From the NCBI GenBank assembly GCA_013350335.1, contig CM023535.1, positions 27,620,617-27,684,616 on the forward strand: DNA of 64,000 nucleotides, written 5' to 3'. The notes below the pieces were generated by a model. That model saw nothing but the letters and a program-made list of their open reading frames with translations. It had not been told where the DNA came from and ran no database searches. The stretch comes from Chimonanthus salicifolius (Eukaryota > Streptophyta > Magnoliopsida > Laurales > Calycanthaceae). The first letter of the stretch is position 1; the number at the start of each line of letters is the position of its first letter. Shown here one piece after another: positions 1-13,239 of this stretch. Made by a program: the position numbers and the translations under genes.

Positions 1-3000
1 AGAGGGACCACATTCCTTTTAGTTTCTCTTAAAATTCCCTAACCCACGATGGAAACCAAATAAATTTCCACCACTGTATCTCACAAGATTTCCTTTTTGT
101 TTCCTTCTTCTCCTCTCCTCCCCAAAAAAAAGGGCAACCCTTATCTCTACCTTTCGATGGAAATTGCCCCAAATTCGATCCCTCACCTCTTTCCTCTCCA
201 TCTAATCCCTTTTTGTTTCTAAACCTTTCTCAAATCAAGATGCCGACCCAAACATCTACTTAAAGCCCCAAGCGGAAAGGGAAAACCCCTAATTTGCTCA
301 CACGCATACATCGGTACCTCTCGCATACATCGGTACCTCTCCTTCTCCTCCTCTACTATTTGAGCCTTCTAGCGACGCCTCCAACCAGATTCGCTGCTGC
401 TCGAGTTCTTTCCTGCGACCCCTCCAACCAGATTGCACGGTGTTGCTCCCGATCTGTGCGGACGCAGACCGAATAACGGTAAGTCTCGCTCTTCCTTCCT
501 CTATTTTCCTCTGTTGATCGCCCCTAGAACTTCTTCTCTCCACCTTGAATTCAGTCCCTGAATCATCCTAAGTTGAGACTGATTTTAGTCTCAAAACATG
601 CATGTAGAATCTGTCCCTAACTTGCCAATAAACCACTTTCAATCCTTTGTTCCTACAAGCATTCTTTTGAGAAGATTGGCTTAACTGATTTGATAATATG
701 TAACTTGAACCTACAAGTGTTTGTTAATACAAAGATATAGAACTTTCCATTTATATGTACTAATACATTTTGAGTGTTAAAATTTTAGATATCAAAGAGA
801 ATTTTCAGAAAACCTTGATCTTTCCCTTTGGGCCAGAATTAGGACTGTGTTTAACCCATATTTTTAGTTTGAGCCATACATAAAAAATCGACAGTATGTG
901 TCTACATATACACATATGATAAATTTACCATTGTAACCCTTTCTTTTCAAATGGTGAATTCCTGCTTGGTCGATCCTTTCATAACATCCCTTTCTTTGGT
1001 TTTAAACCCACCTTGTGTATTTGGTTATGCTCTCTTATGACAATGATTTCTGTAACCTTTATCTACACTTCAGTTTACATGTAACTATATTTAAATTTGT
1101 TTTAAAGAGGAGAAAGTAAACTACAATCTGAAAATATTATATTTATGTCTTCCTCAACGTTATCGTTACCATTATATACTTTTATAAGGTTTAAAGATAA
1201 GATTTTAAACTTAGGCTCTTACTTTTGTTTCAAAACATATATAGTCTTCACTTCAATCGTTTTACTATCCTTGTAACTGTTATTATTTTATTTAGTTAAA
1301 GTATTTTTAAGTTTTTAAAGATATGACGCTAGCTACCAACTTACTTAGATGATTTGGTTAAAGTCACTAGTAATTTGGAAGAACAACTCTTATTTTTTAA
1401 CAAGGCTTTTGTTGACTTATTAGTACAAGGTATTCATTATCTTAATAGTATCAAGTTGGTTAGGCATGGTTCGGCCATACAATGCATGGACCCAATCCCT
1501 ATTTTTAACCTTGGACTTTAGGATAGCCGTTGATCGGCAGCTACGTACCTCATACGTATTTAAAGTAAATTGCAAAAGAGACTTAATAATCACCATATTA
1601 ATGATGTTGGAAAACTCGAAATAATTTATTTGCAGTACTTGGAATTTGAGTTGGCGTCTTTATGCAACCTATATACTGTTTGGATGGTAGGAGACTGTGA
1701 AAATCTCAATTTTGAGGTAGGGATTACGAAACTTGATTTTTGACGTCTTTCCTTTTGATATAAATCAAGTCATGCTATGGGTCTTATGTAAAAGATTCAA
1801 TTATAATTATGGTTTGAATTATTATTATTGTTTATTTTATTTCATATGCATTTTAAATTATAATGAATGTTCGTATGACTTTGATTATATGTTGGTTTAT
1901 GTGAATTATTGATATATCTGGTATGATTATGTGATTGGGATATTATGGTAATGACGCAAGCGTGGCCAATGACTAGTACCGGTTCTGGATTATTATGTAA
2001 GTTTTGTATGCCCCAAAGCCGGACCCGTCAAATTGATTGAGATCCCATCATACGTGAATTATTGAATATGCTAAGTAAGTTTCATTATGATAGGTGTATG
2101 AATGAGATTTATGGATATGTTGATAAATGTAAGTTGGGTGGAGGTGTTTGAGACTCATAGACGGAAATGAGTATCGTGATATTGTCGAACGATGACCTCA
2201 TGAGATTGTGAGATGTATTAGCCACTGTGGATGATAGATCTGACTACTAGGATGCTAGTTCATATGTATGATGAGATGGTACTCCACGTGTTGGATTGTA
2301 GGGCATGAGCCTTATGTGTGAGTGTGATGGGGTGCATAGTGTATTCACAATGACGTATGTTTATGGGTGGCATTATGTATTAGATTATTGATTGTGATAA
2401 GTGGCTTGTCAGGAAAGATCCCATGTGTGAGATTTGATTAAGAGCGTGATACTAATTTGTCTTCTTGATGGGGAGGGGTGAGGCCAAAAGACCCCAACAT
2501 CCTTATGGGCGGGTGATGGCTGAGCATAGGCTACCACACTGGCGGGCTACCTCACTGACAGGCTACAGGTGAGGGGTGAGGTTTTTACTAATCCCATATC
2601 GAGAGCAAATGACTCAACGCATTGTCTAATAAATGGATTTGAGAGTATCACTGTACTAGGTGAAATGAGTCCTTGTGGAGTTGATAGTATGATAAGTTAC
2701 ACTATTTAGTTGGTTAAGATGATGATCGAGTGCTTAGAACTATGAGGTATTGATGGATATGAGTGTTATGAGTATGATATCAAGATAGATATGTTTATAT
2801 GGGTTATGTTGTGGTGTTCATGTGTGTGTTGTTTATGTGATGTTGAATGGTGTTAGATATTTAGCCTTTTTATATTGAATTTTACTGTATGTGGGTTTCC
2901 TATTGTTTATTTGTATCCCTACTGAGCTGATGATCCATGGGCAAGTGAGGCTCACTCCCTAACAGTTTTTCAGGTTATAGCTGAGAAGTGACGATTCAAC

Positions 3001-3434
3001 TCTCGGAGGTGATGACGTAGTACTGAGTCAAGGATGGATATTTAATTTATTAGCATAGTTGTGGATTCATGCGATTGAATTTATTTATTTGGTAATATTT
3101 ATTTTTGAGACTTGATTAGTTGAATTTATTTTTATGGATTGGGTTGTGAGTAGATCTGTGAGATTAGATTTGATATTAATAGTAGATGTTGTCCCTCTCA
3201 TTTTTTTTGTCGATGACATTGAGATTTATGCAAGGTGTAGTTGGACATGAAGGATTTGATGGATTCGTTATTTCATTTATAATCTTAAAAAAATATATAT
3301 ATATTCATTTTCCCCAGCCACAAATCTGTGATATAAAGCCCATTAGATGCATAATACGTTGGTTAACGCCCGTTCAACCTGCCAGTAAGTGGGCCACAAC
3401 CCATTTAGGCTGTAGAATGGAGTGGGGCGTTACA
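1..3434 (+). repeat. Ty3-type LTR, 5' end possibly beyond the window
   Basis: The right end reads GGGGCGTTACA (to 3434), the terminal signature shared by the other Ty3-like LTRs here. Inside are a GGCTACC(T/A)CACTG repeat block (about 2530-2575) and a CTGAGCTGATGATCC-like segment (2920-2950) found in sister LTRs. No primer-binding site follows 3434, so this is a 3' or solo LTR. A 19-bp perfect tandem duplication (303-321, 322-340) lies near the left edge. The 60-residue open frame at 294-476 has no recognisable domain and is not called. The left boundary was not found. Confidence 0.5.
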
Positions 3435-4486
3435 TTACATGTGAAGAAAACAGAATGCACGTGTGAGTTTACATATGCACGTATGAGTTATATATGCATG
3501 TTTGAGTGATATATACATGTGTGACTTGTATATGCTTGTGTGAGTATACATGGGTGTGTATGGAAAGAAAAAAAAACAAATGCCTAACATATATCCAGTC
3601 AATAGGTTCGTAAAGACACTCAAAATTATTACAACTATATATTGTTTCTAAATTAACATAAAGAAAAAGGGACTTGACAATCCCGGGCTATATGGAATTA
3701 TAGAATATCATCTAAACATCATGATCTCATGCTAATAACTTTAAAATGCATTATTCAAACGCTTGGATATATATCACATAGCCAAGATACATCATAGGTT
3801 ACCATTTAACATGTTATCTTAACATGTTGTCAAGTTATGACTCCCAATGCCATGCCATGTCATGCATGAGGGCTATCCCGTTCCATGCCATGCACGTACT
3901 ATGTCAACATGCACAATGCTGGTATGCGAGGGCTATCCCGTGCCGTGCCTCATCACGAGGGGTTCTCGTTTCGTGACCTTAAACACAAGTGCGATCTCGT
4001 ACCGTGCTCAATTATGAAGGTTTTCCCTTACTGTGTATACGAAGGCTCTTCATACCGTGCCTCATCACGTGGGTTTTTCCCGTGCCATATCATTCTCATG
4101 CATTCATATGCATGAGGTTGTGCAACTTTGCATCCCAAACCAGCATTCCCAAAATAGCATAGTATTTCGCAATATAAATCTTACATCAGATTGAATTATG
4201 AATTTTATCAAGCATATTCAAATCACATAGTTGTAACATAAAAACTCTGTACCAAATTGAATCATGCATGTCGTTCATATGGATTAAATGTCCCTTTTTA
4301 ATCTCCACATAGTACACTTACCATAATTTCCTCACTCAGCCTATCATGCAATTCTACCAAATACCCACATGGACTTGCACAACACATATATCTTCGTGCA
4401 GGGCTTATGTGAAATAAGTTTAATACTCAGTCTTGAAGTTGGTACTATGAATGAAAATGGCTAAAGATATATACAACGTATTCACA
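3435..4486. repeat. Retrotransposon debris with minisatellite
   Basis: Positions about 3459-3570 are a degenerate minisatellite of roughly 26-bp units alternating GTGTGAG-like and ATATATGCA-like parts. Positions about 3850-4090 repeat a CCGTGCC/CATGCC-rich motif resembling arrays inside other LTRs of this window, so this is probably a broken LTR. No coding sequence seen. Confidence 0.4.
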
Positions 4487-7466
4487 TGTAATAACCCGGC
4501 CCTTAATTAGAAAAATGATAAAATTTTAGATCTACTAAATTGGATTTGTGACTGGTTAACATAATAAAATGCAGATAGAGCTTCCCAAAAATGTATAATA
4601 TGATCCAATTGGAGCTCGTTTGCTTAGTGATCCTGCCTGACAAAGTTCGGAGGACATTTTAGACATTTCATATTGTCTTTTATTTAATTTGAAAATCATG
4701 AATAGTGTCTTTAAAAATATCAGAGTGTATGAGAACACTCTATTGCCCAATTTGGAAAGTGAAAATTTCACACACTCTATGTATTTGAGTACTCTATTTA
4801 GCAGAATTTCTGAAATTTTCTAATGTTTACCCGAAATACTAATTTTAAACACGCTTTATATAAAAGCCTCGATTTTTCGTATACCTAGTGATCCGAAAAT
4901 TTACAAACTTGAATCACAATCAATCTATGTTTAAACTAAACTTTTGGTATTTTAAGAATATTGAGTTAATATTTTAAAACACTAGAAAATGGGTTTCAAA
5001 TATTAGAAGAACTTAGGCCGCCTATTTTTCATGAAACGTAAATTTTGTAAAAGTTGAGGATTTTGGTTTAATGAAATGAAAATGTAATTTACCACCCTCG
5101 ATAAAACCCGCGTTCTCAACGTGATAGTGGTGTCAGATTTTGTCAAATTATTCTCTAAACATTTCCTATTTACAAAACCTAATCTTGAAGTTTGAATAAG
5201 TTTTTAGTAGATATTTAAGAGATGAAGAAGCAAATTTGGCTTTGATGTATGAGTCATCACCTTCCACCTCATAAAAAATGAATGGATGAAAATCATACAT
5301 GAGTTTTTGGAAAAAGCTATAAATAGAAGCCTTGTGCTTCATTTGGAAATCAGCAATTCCAAATCCTTCTCTATTTCTGCTTTTCTTTTGATCACACTCA
5401 ACAGTGTTGGTTTTTGGGTTGATTTACCATATTCTTCTCAAGCAACTGGTATGTTTTCTATTCTAGTTAATATTTTTAGTTTATAAATCTAACTAAGAGG
5501 AAACTCTGGGTAGAAAAAACCTTTGTAGATGTTTCGTGAAAAATGAAAAAATAAAATGCTCGAATTTAGAAAAAATGTCGAACGGCAGTCGACACATCGA
5601 CTTAGTCAATATATCGAACAATGAGTGGTCGACGGGTCGGCATAGTCAACATATCGACATATCGAGAATTTGATGTGTCGACAAAGACGACATGTCGAAC
5701 ACAAGAAACAAATTTTGTGAGTATTTTTGGGTAAAATGGCAAAATCGTATTATTTGTAAGATTTTGGAAAAATCTTTAAAATGTTTTGTTTTGACGTTTT
5801 GACCACTTTTATGTTAAAATATTTATACTATTTTAACGTTTTAACAGGTCACTCAAAACACTCGCCAGTGAAAGGTGAGGAGATTCAGCCATACTGTATT
5901 GTTAAAATTCATTGCATTTTCATTAAAATTCTGAAAATTTACACCGTTATTCATAAGTAATGAGTGGATATCCGTGGTCATTTTATTGACGGAAAGAATA
6001 TGGACGGACCAGAATGCGATACCGACATTGTTCACATGTAAAGGGATGAATGATTGTTTCTTAATATGAAACGTAGAGTGTACGGGATGTTGAAGTCTAG
6101 TCATTCTAAAACAAAGAACGGAAACCACTTATTCCTAGAGGCTGACTGGTTATCAGTTTGAGATTGTGAGATAGATCAAAATCCAACCGTGATTCCGATT
6201 GAAATATATGTATTTATGCGTTTAACGATGTGCTGCAGGAAATACGCATTTACACGGCAAATGGTAAGTAGAAGGGAGACGTACCCGAACCGAGAGTGCA
6301 GTAACTGATAAAATTTGTGTACATCACTTTGAATTTCAAGCAATATAAATTGTGTTTATTTTCAGCATAGGATTGTTAAATACCAACTGTTAATGTATGT
6401 ATGATTCCATGCGGGAGGGGTTAGGGATTCATGTTAGCTTAGTGAGCATTTATTATGATCATATGAGAGATATTTATTAGGGTTGAACGGGGATTTAATC
6501 CATACTTGATGTGCATTTGACTGGTGTACTGTGCATATCAAATTATCTCATGCTATTGTGTGAAGTACCTAACTCGTGGAGGGCACTGGTATGAGGTGTA
6601 ATACGGACTATGTGAAGCACTGAGCATGAATTTGCCGACAGTATAGCCACGTATCTTCACAGCTAGGTGCCGTAGATGTCGATTGATGGGGGTATTATTT
6701 TTGAAGAAAGAAAGGGCATGTGTTGTAGATTACTATGTTAGATATTGTTCTCATAGAAAAATGCATGATTTCTGAGTGTTTTAAACTGTTGTATGATAAC
6801 ATGTTTAATGATAGATGATATACTACAATATCTGTTGTTTTCTCTTCGTTGGGTTAGTAGAGCTCACATCCCCTTATGTTTTAGGAAATCCAAATCAGGA
6901 ACGAATGGAAGACATTCGACTACAGTAGGGGCGGAGGCCCTCTATCTATCTATTTCCCCTCTGTCGGGAGTTTATGTGTTTTTATTATTTACTGTCTATA
7001 CAAACCATGCAATGTAATGAAAACCTTATTGTGTCCAGTTGAGGCACTGTAGAGATGTAATAAACCTTCTGCGCTTCTTATATGTATCTCTGATGAGTAT
7101 GTGTTCAGGTTACAGTGAATGTTAGGTAGAATTTGTGTAATCATTTTCTACTTGGATTTAGTAGAAGAGATCGAAGTTATAGACTACATGTTGGTTAATA
7201 GTGTCTCCACATATTGTGGCAACTGGTGGGTTCTGTTGAGGTTTTGGGTTTTAAGTGGGACCATTATGACCCCTCCATCTGCCTATGAACTCTACTGGCC
7301 CGGTTATGGCTGGATCCGAGGCTGACAAATGCAATGTCCAAACTTTTGATCATATGAAATGTTAAATCCATGATAAGTTATGTTTTCTGCAATCGTTAGA
7401 GGCTCAATGTTAGGAAAAAAAAAATTAGTTCATGTGAGTAGGGCCCTGGAGGGGCGGGGAGTGACA
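4487..7466 (+). repeat. Ty3-type long LTR (5' LTR of a broken element)
   Basis: Starts TGTAATAACCC and ends GGAGTGACA, followed at once by a tRNA-iMet primer site, so this is a 5' LTR of a forward element, about 2.98 kb. It contains an array of TCGAC/ATCGA motifs at about 5575-5710. A matching 3' LTR was not found. No host gene is present. Confidence 0.6.
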
Positions 7467-7484
7467 ACTTAGTATCAGAGCCCT
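7467..7484 (+). other. Primer-binding site (tRNA-iMet type)
   Basis: AGTATCAGAGCC begins two to four bases after the LTR terminus; the plant initiator-Met primer site is TGGTATCAGAGC, so two bases at the 5' edge have decayed. It fixes the orientation of the element as forward. Confidence 0.65.
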
Positions 7485-7824
7485 AGTTCAAAACTTCGAA
7501 CTGTATATGGAATTAAATGTCTAGAAATAAGCAAAGAAGTGTATGAGTGAGTAATAGTTTCAGCTTGGTTTGTGTGAATAGATAGCTTGATATAGACAGC
7601 TGAGTAAGCAATCTAGAGAGTGATAGAATATCTTAGTGAGTAGTAGTATCAGCTAGTTTAGAGTGACCTCAGTGAGTGTTGGAGATAGCTTAGTGAGTGT
7701 TTTAACAGCTGAGCTTTGGAAACCTCCAATTGAGATAGGGCTTTGGGTGACATTGTTTTTCTTTGTGATTTTTAATCAGACTTTGTGCATGTGATGTGTT
7801 TACCTTTGTGAATAATATCATGGA

Positions 7825-8419
7825 CTAATATTCATATTTACACAGCAATGTCTGATTCACCCAATTATTGTCGCAACAAAAATGATGCTTATCGAGGAAG
7901 GCTAGATTATATAAGGCAGCTTCAGATCTGGAAGTAGGTATGATAACTACTACTCTAGTGATATTAGAGGGACTCACCAACCACAATAGGCTACTTGAGG
8001 ACCATAGGTCGACCGGTCTTGCAAGAATTCTGAATCCAAGCCCGGTTAGTGAGCAAGGCATCAAAAAGAGAACTAGTCCAATAATATTTGCATATGATAG
8101 TGAATTGGACAGCCCGGAGTATACACCATCAACTCACTTCCAGTTAGGGTACTTTCCTCCTTGGGTCGTCAATCTGAAGCTCCGGTGTGGAAACATGTCC
8201 CACGGCCAAAGGCTGGTATTGTTGGACCTTCACAACCGGCACTTTGCAAATTGTGTGGACATTCGGGTCATTTGGAAGATGATTGCACATATCCTACGGA
8301 TGAAGAATGTCCTAAATGAAAATTTTTGGGTATGCGATAACCGACTGCCTGTACTTAAGGGAAGATAGGAGTTTTTGGTGTAGAATCTGTGGTCAGAACA
8401 CTGATGAGATGACTATGTG
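7825..8419 (+). pseudogene. Ty3 gag remnant with zinc knuckle
   Basis: Forward-strand translation near 8230-8275 gives a CCHC knuckle, CKLCGHSGHLEDDC (CX2CX4HX4C). A stop codon follows the CPK residues shortly after, and a second knuckle (CRICGQNTDEMTMC) has Asp in place of the His. The open frame at 7940-8368 is a different frame and not the gag frame. The gag sequence ends exactly where the next LTR begins (8420), so that LTR inserted into it or truncated it. Confidence 0.6.
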
Positions 8420-10394
8420 TGTAATACCTCAACCCAAATTAGGAGTTAATTTTCCTTATTTAGGATTAATTAAGTAATTTTTAGCCGTTGATTGTGACTT
8501 TTGTTCCTCCAATCGTGAAGATTACGGAATGAGATTTCCAACAGAACTGAGTTTGATCAGATCCGAGTCCGATAGCTCTTTTAATAAAGTTTTAAGGTAT
8601 AAGAGTAATTTACGAATATAATAATATTATTTTAGGCTTAAAACTTGGCTGCTCTGGAAATTCAGTCATTGGACCTAGTTAAAACTCCAAATTTTAGATT
8701 ATGCATTATTTTTAAATTCCAGACTTAACGGAATGTCAATCTCAACCTAATTCTACCTATATTTTCTTAGGTGGCAAAGCCCTAATTTTATACAGGAGAC
8801 AAAGTCCTAAAAATATACGAAGAGAGTCAGTACTCGATCTGTAATATAACTGATCCTTTTGTATCTTCAGATTTCCAAAATATTAAATTTTAAATAGTTA
8901 TTTTACATTGAGAAATGTGAACCATTGAATACTCTTTTGCTTAGATGGAGTGGTTTTTTACTCCAAAACACTTTGAAACTTTAGAATATTTTTATCAGTC
9001 AAATTTAATCTATCTAATTGTAAAATTATATTTTCTCAGAGAAATTATTCAAAATTAGAGAATTTTGTCAAAATGGTGTTTTTCGATTAAAACACTGAGT
9101 TCTTGACCGAGTTTCCTCTCCAAAATTTAATACTATGTTTATTAATTAATATCTGACCTAGTGGACTATTTAGATTAATTTAGTGAGACCCTAGAATGTT
9201 TAAATTAAACAAAGGACATAAGTGGTATTGTTAAAAAAAGAATAATAATAAAATAATATTAACATCAAGATAAGTCTGAAACCTATTCTAATTGAGAATA
9301 GGTAACGTGGAGGGTCCCCATCCATTTTTGGCCTACGGCCATTTCCTATTTAAATGAATGAAGTGGGGAGGAAGTAGAGAAGAGAAAAAAAAAAACCAAA
9401 GAGCAACGGCTTGGAGTCGCTCTCTCCTTATTTTCCTTCGTTTCTTTTTCTTTCTTTCATGGTTTCTATCCCCAGCAGTAAAGGAAGATTGTGAGGGAAG
9501 TTAAAAAAAAAAAAAAATGGTTTCCTCTCTCAGTCGTTTCCTTCTCTTCCTTTTTCTTTGCTTCTTCTTCTTCCCTTTTACTCTTTCTAAGTTCGATCAG
9601 TAGCAGAGACTTCGGGTTTTCCCGCGTATCCTCTCGGATTTTCAAATTTAGTCAATTCTTAACAGAATTTTACACTCAAGGTATTGAAACGATCCTTTTT
9701 CTCATTTATATTAATTATAGAGTAAGTTAGAAGTAGAAAGGGTTAGTTATGTGATTTAAAATTGATTTTTTTCAAAAGAGAAAGAAAAATAGGCTTCATC
9801 CTGGATTTTAAATTATACCTTTTAAAATCAATTTTATTTTACATTTAAAATTCAGTTTTTCAACCCTAAGTAAAATCGGGGAAAAGATAAACCCCATCTG
9901 ACTATTGCATGTTTACTTTTCGGCCTTTTGTGTTTAAATTTCATTACTGCAACCTCTGGGCCATACTATCATCTGCAGTGGCGCTAGTCACTCGATGATA
10001 CCGTTTGAGGTGGCGCTTAGTCACCCGATGGATCATCAGTAGTGGCGCTCAGTCACTCGATGATACCATCTGAGGAGACGCTTAGTCACCCGGTGGTCTT
10101 GAAGTGGGGCACTGAGTACTTTATTTACATTTCTCGCACTATGCTCTCTGGGCAGAAAATCTCCACCTATAGAGCAACGGAAACGCCGCTCGGTGGCCAT
10201 CTGAGACGACGGCCTTGGTCGCCTGGTGGTAAAAGGATTTGGGCACTGAGTATTTTTATTTAATTTCCTGCACTATACCCTCTGGTGTCTCAATACTTTT
10301 CTCTGGCCAGGAAAAAAATACGAGACCGCACACTGAGTACTTTATATTTTTATTTTGATGTAATGTTTTGGTTGGCTGATAACTAACTACTGAC
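8420..10394 (+). repeat. Ty3-type LTR, 3' end not found
   Basis: Starts TGTAATACC inside the gag remnant. A CTATTTAAATGAA box (about 9346-9358) followed by a purine-rich leader looks like the LTR promoter in forward orientation. A tandem array of GCGCTTAGTCACCCG-type units of about 60 bp lies at 9976-10110. The expected GGGGCGTGACA terminus is missing; the sequence gives way to reverse-strand protease near 10395. The boundary is approximate. Confidence 0.5.
9976..10110. repeat. Short tandem array inside a Ty3 LTR
   Basis: Two copies of a unit of about 60 bp, each holding GTGGCGCT(C)AGTCACTCGATG and GCGCTTAGTCACCCG half units. A looser third relative lies near 10190-10230. Confidence 0.7.
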
Positions 10395-10892
10395 TTAATC
10401 TAATGGCATAGAAAGAATTAGGAGACTCACTACATTTATCATGTTTTCTTGGAAAATGCATGGGGATGGGAAATAGTTCGTAAATAGATCTCTCCGGGAA
10501 TGCCCTAACACTGTCCTTTTATAGCAATCTAAAACAATCCTGTGTTTTGAAAGCCAATCCATATCGAAAATGACATCAAAACTTGTCATTCTTATTACTA
10601 ACAAGTCAACTCTCAAATTTTGTCCTCCAAGTCTTATGATACAAGACTTACACACACGATTAATTACCATTTCTTTTCCTGAAGGGGATTTCACCTTCAG
10701 TGGTTTATCTGCAACCACTGACCTCAAACCCAAAATTTCAGCACACAAAGCATATATGAAAGAATTAGATGCCTTAGTGTCGAACAACACATGGGCTAAA
10801 GAGCTAAAGAGTAGTAAAGTACCTTCCATGACAGCGTGATCCATGGGTTCGTCTACTGCTGGCCCAATTGTGTTGACTCGTCCTAGAATCAT
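10395..10892 (-). pseudogene. Ty3 retropepsin fragment (inactive)
   Basis: A reverse-strand open frame of 165 residues. It has the Ty3 protease layout: LFDTKASNSFI, then RLGGQNLRVDLLVI, then FDVIFDMDWLSKHRIVLDC. The active-site DTG is DTK, so the enzyme would be dead. Upstream on the same strand (higher coordinates) lies the gag zinc-knuckle region, the normal gag-PR order. Downstream RT is missing. Orientation is opposite to the LTR on its left and to the pol at 13.4 kb, so it belongs to a separate element. Confidence 0.75.
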
Positions 10893-11656
10893 CTGTTGAG
10901 AATGTCCGCGTCCCCTCCCTTGATTGGACCTCTACTATGAAAATTTGGGTGCCGATGACCTTCTCCAAGTCTGAAGTGAACCTCTTCCAAACATTGGTTG
11001 CACGACTGACTAAGTTGGCCCCAAACTACTTGTATCCTTGGAAGTTGGACAATCTTTTGCTAGATGCCCTGGCTGCCTACAGATGTAGCACAGTCGCTCC
11101 CTGAACTATTTAGGATTTTGGCACTGCCTAGAAGTTTGACCTAGTTGTTCACAAGAATAACATATAACTGGTGGTCTTACTCCCGCTCTACTTGCCTGCC
11201 TTGTTGCAGACTGACTATTCTTAAAAGGGTTTCCCTTGAACTTCCCCTTCATGTTTCCAGATTGTGGTGGTTTCTGGGAATTTCTTACTGAGATGAACCT
11301 TAGTTGGAACTAGATCCATCTACAGCCTCGATCAATGAGGCTCTCTATCTATAAACATATTAACAACTATCATAAAATTAATTCCAAACTGATATGACAC
11401 ACAAGAAGGAAAATAAAATCAACACTTTTATAATCACCAAGCCATTACATACTACTCCTACTACAAGCAGTATTTATAAATAAGATGAGGGTTTTCTACT
11501 ATGACTACTGAAACAAACAAACGAACTCATGAAACAACTAATACAACCCACTAGAAACTATCCTAACCAACCAGGCCTTTCTCTTTTGCTCCCGCCTTGC
11601 CCTCTTCATATTCCAGAGGAGGATGACATGTAGAAGTGGTTAAATCTTGGGCACAT
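10893..11656 (-). pseudogene. Ty3 gag zinc-knuckle fragment
   Basis: Reverse-strand translation of 11049-11090 gives CYICRQPGHLAKDC, an intact CCHC knuckle. A second one on the higher-coordinate side (about 11105-11160) reads CYSCEQLGQTSRQC, with Gln in place of His. Frames are broken upstream, and 11341-11656 shows no recognisable protein. Confidence 0.65.
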
Positions 11657-13230
11657 TGTCACGCCCTGATCCAGTACGTGGGCCCAAAACACGACTAATT
11701 TTTTTTTTTTTAAACCTTAACCCAATGAGTCACAAATTCCTTAATATACTACCCATGTGAGTCTAATACCTATAAGAGATATCCATGTCTTAACTATTCC
11801 TAAACATATTCAGCAAAATAATCCGAACAATTTTCACTCAAACACACGGAAGCAATATATTGAGCACACCAACACACATATATATTACATGGAAACACAA
11901 AACTTACAGACATAGGTTTTTATGCCACATGAGGCATATTTATAATAAACCAAAGGTACGCTTAGTTTCCACGTGCGGAAAACCATAGACAATTTCCAAG
12001 TTCCAACTCCTAACGAGGCACCATTGGTTCCTCCATTCCATCTTCCGGTTCATATCCTTCATTGTAAGGGACATGAGCTACTAGCCCAGTGAGGAGAGCT
12101 CACCATAAAATCCAACATACAATATTCGTGAAATAGATAACAATGCATGTTCCCTAAATGAAATGCAGTTAATCCACTTAATTCATTTTCATCATAACAT
12201 CCAACATAATACATGACCCCATAGATAATGCATGTTTCATAAATGTAATGCGGTTAATCCACTTAACCCATTTTCACCCTAGGATCACTTTCTAAAGTGT
12301 TTTATCAATTTTTACCGGGGTCAGCCCCCATTTAGCAATTTGCAAGTGCATAAGGTTTCCGCAACCCGGTCTACTAGCCCATGCAACACCAACGGTTGAT
12401 GGCGGTCGACCACAGCTTACTAACACGTCCAACCTAACTGTTCGCAAACGGTGTTCAGCCTAACATCACAAGGTCTCCACGACCCGGTCTACTAGCCCAT
12501 CCAACACCAGCGGTTGATGGCGGTCGACCTCAACCTACTAACACGTCCAACCCAATGGTTCGCAAACTGTGTTCGGCTAATCTCAGCAATTATACCCTAA
12601 TGGCCAATATTAGATTTCCAAGGTTATTATCTTTCACAGATTTAACTTATAATCAAAATTTTCACATACAAATGTCGAATGCATGATTTCCAGTGCCCTC
12701 CTTACACAGAGACTTATTCTGAGAGAATCACCAAATTTCAGCCTTATCCTTCGGTTTATCTAATACCAATACACGAAATCAATATCACACAAACATATAA
12801 AACTGGATTTAATAACACGAATGCCTTCACCCAGTTTTTACCCGACAATTCCCAGACACTCCATGGGTCCATACTGCGTTAGAGGCTAAAAGTCCTCGGC
12901 TCCCCGACACCCATTTACGCCTACGTTCTACACAGTTAGAACATTTATATCCCTTACATGTAGGCAGTGTCAGGTCTCGCATTGTAGACCTATATAGCCT
13001 TTTCCATCTTTAAATGACCATGAGTCCCATTTCAGTCTGGTGTTAGTGGGTTTAAATACCATACAATACAATACCAATTCAGTTCGAGTCTCCTCACCTC
13101 TATCCGCAGAGATTATAGCACAATATGTAAGATAAAATAATAATATAAATTTCAAGTATATGCTATAGCAAGTATAGGTCCTGGATATAAAGTTCCTTCT
13201 TTTCATGATCTCCGTGGATATTATTTACAA
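11657..13230 (-). repeat. Ty3-type LTR, reverse orientation
   Basis: Starts TGTCACGCCCTGATCC, the reverse complement of an LTR 3' terminus (..GGGCGTGACA). The CTAGCCCAGTGAGGAGAGCTC segment near 12085-12107 is shared with the reverse LTRs at the right edge of the window. It holds a two-copy 119-bp tandem array. The right end is unclear (TTATTTACA near 13229 is a candidate), and no target duplication was found. It is plausibly the 5' LTR of the reverse gag-PR fragment at its left. Confidence 0.5.
12351..12575. repeat. 119-bp tandem duplication in LTR
   Basis: Two copies, starting with ACCCGGTCTACTAGCCC near 12364 and 12483, about 119 bp apart and mostly identical, with shared GGTTGATGGCGGTCGACC in each. 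Confidence 0.8.
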
Positions 13231-13239
13231 AAAAAATAT

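Noticed and set aside
294..476. Small Leu/Ser-rich frame near the window start
   Set aside because: Within LTR sequence, includes a perfect 19-bp tandem duplication, no homology recognised.
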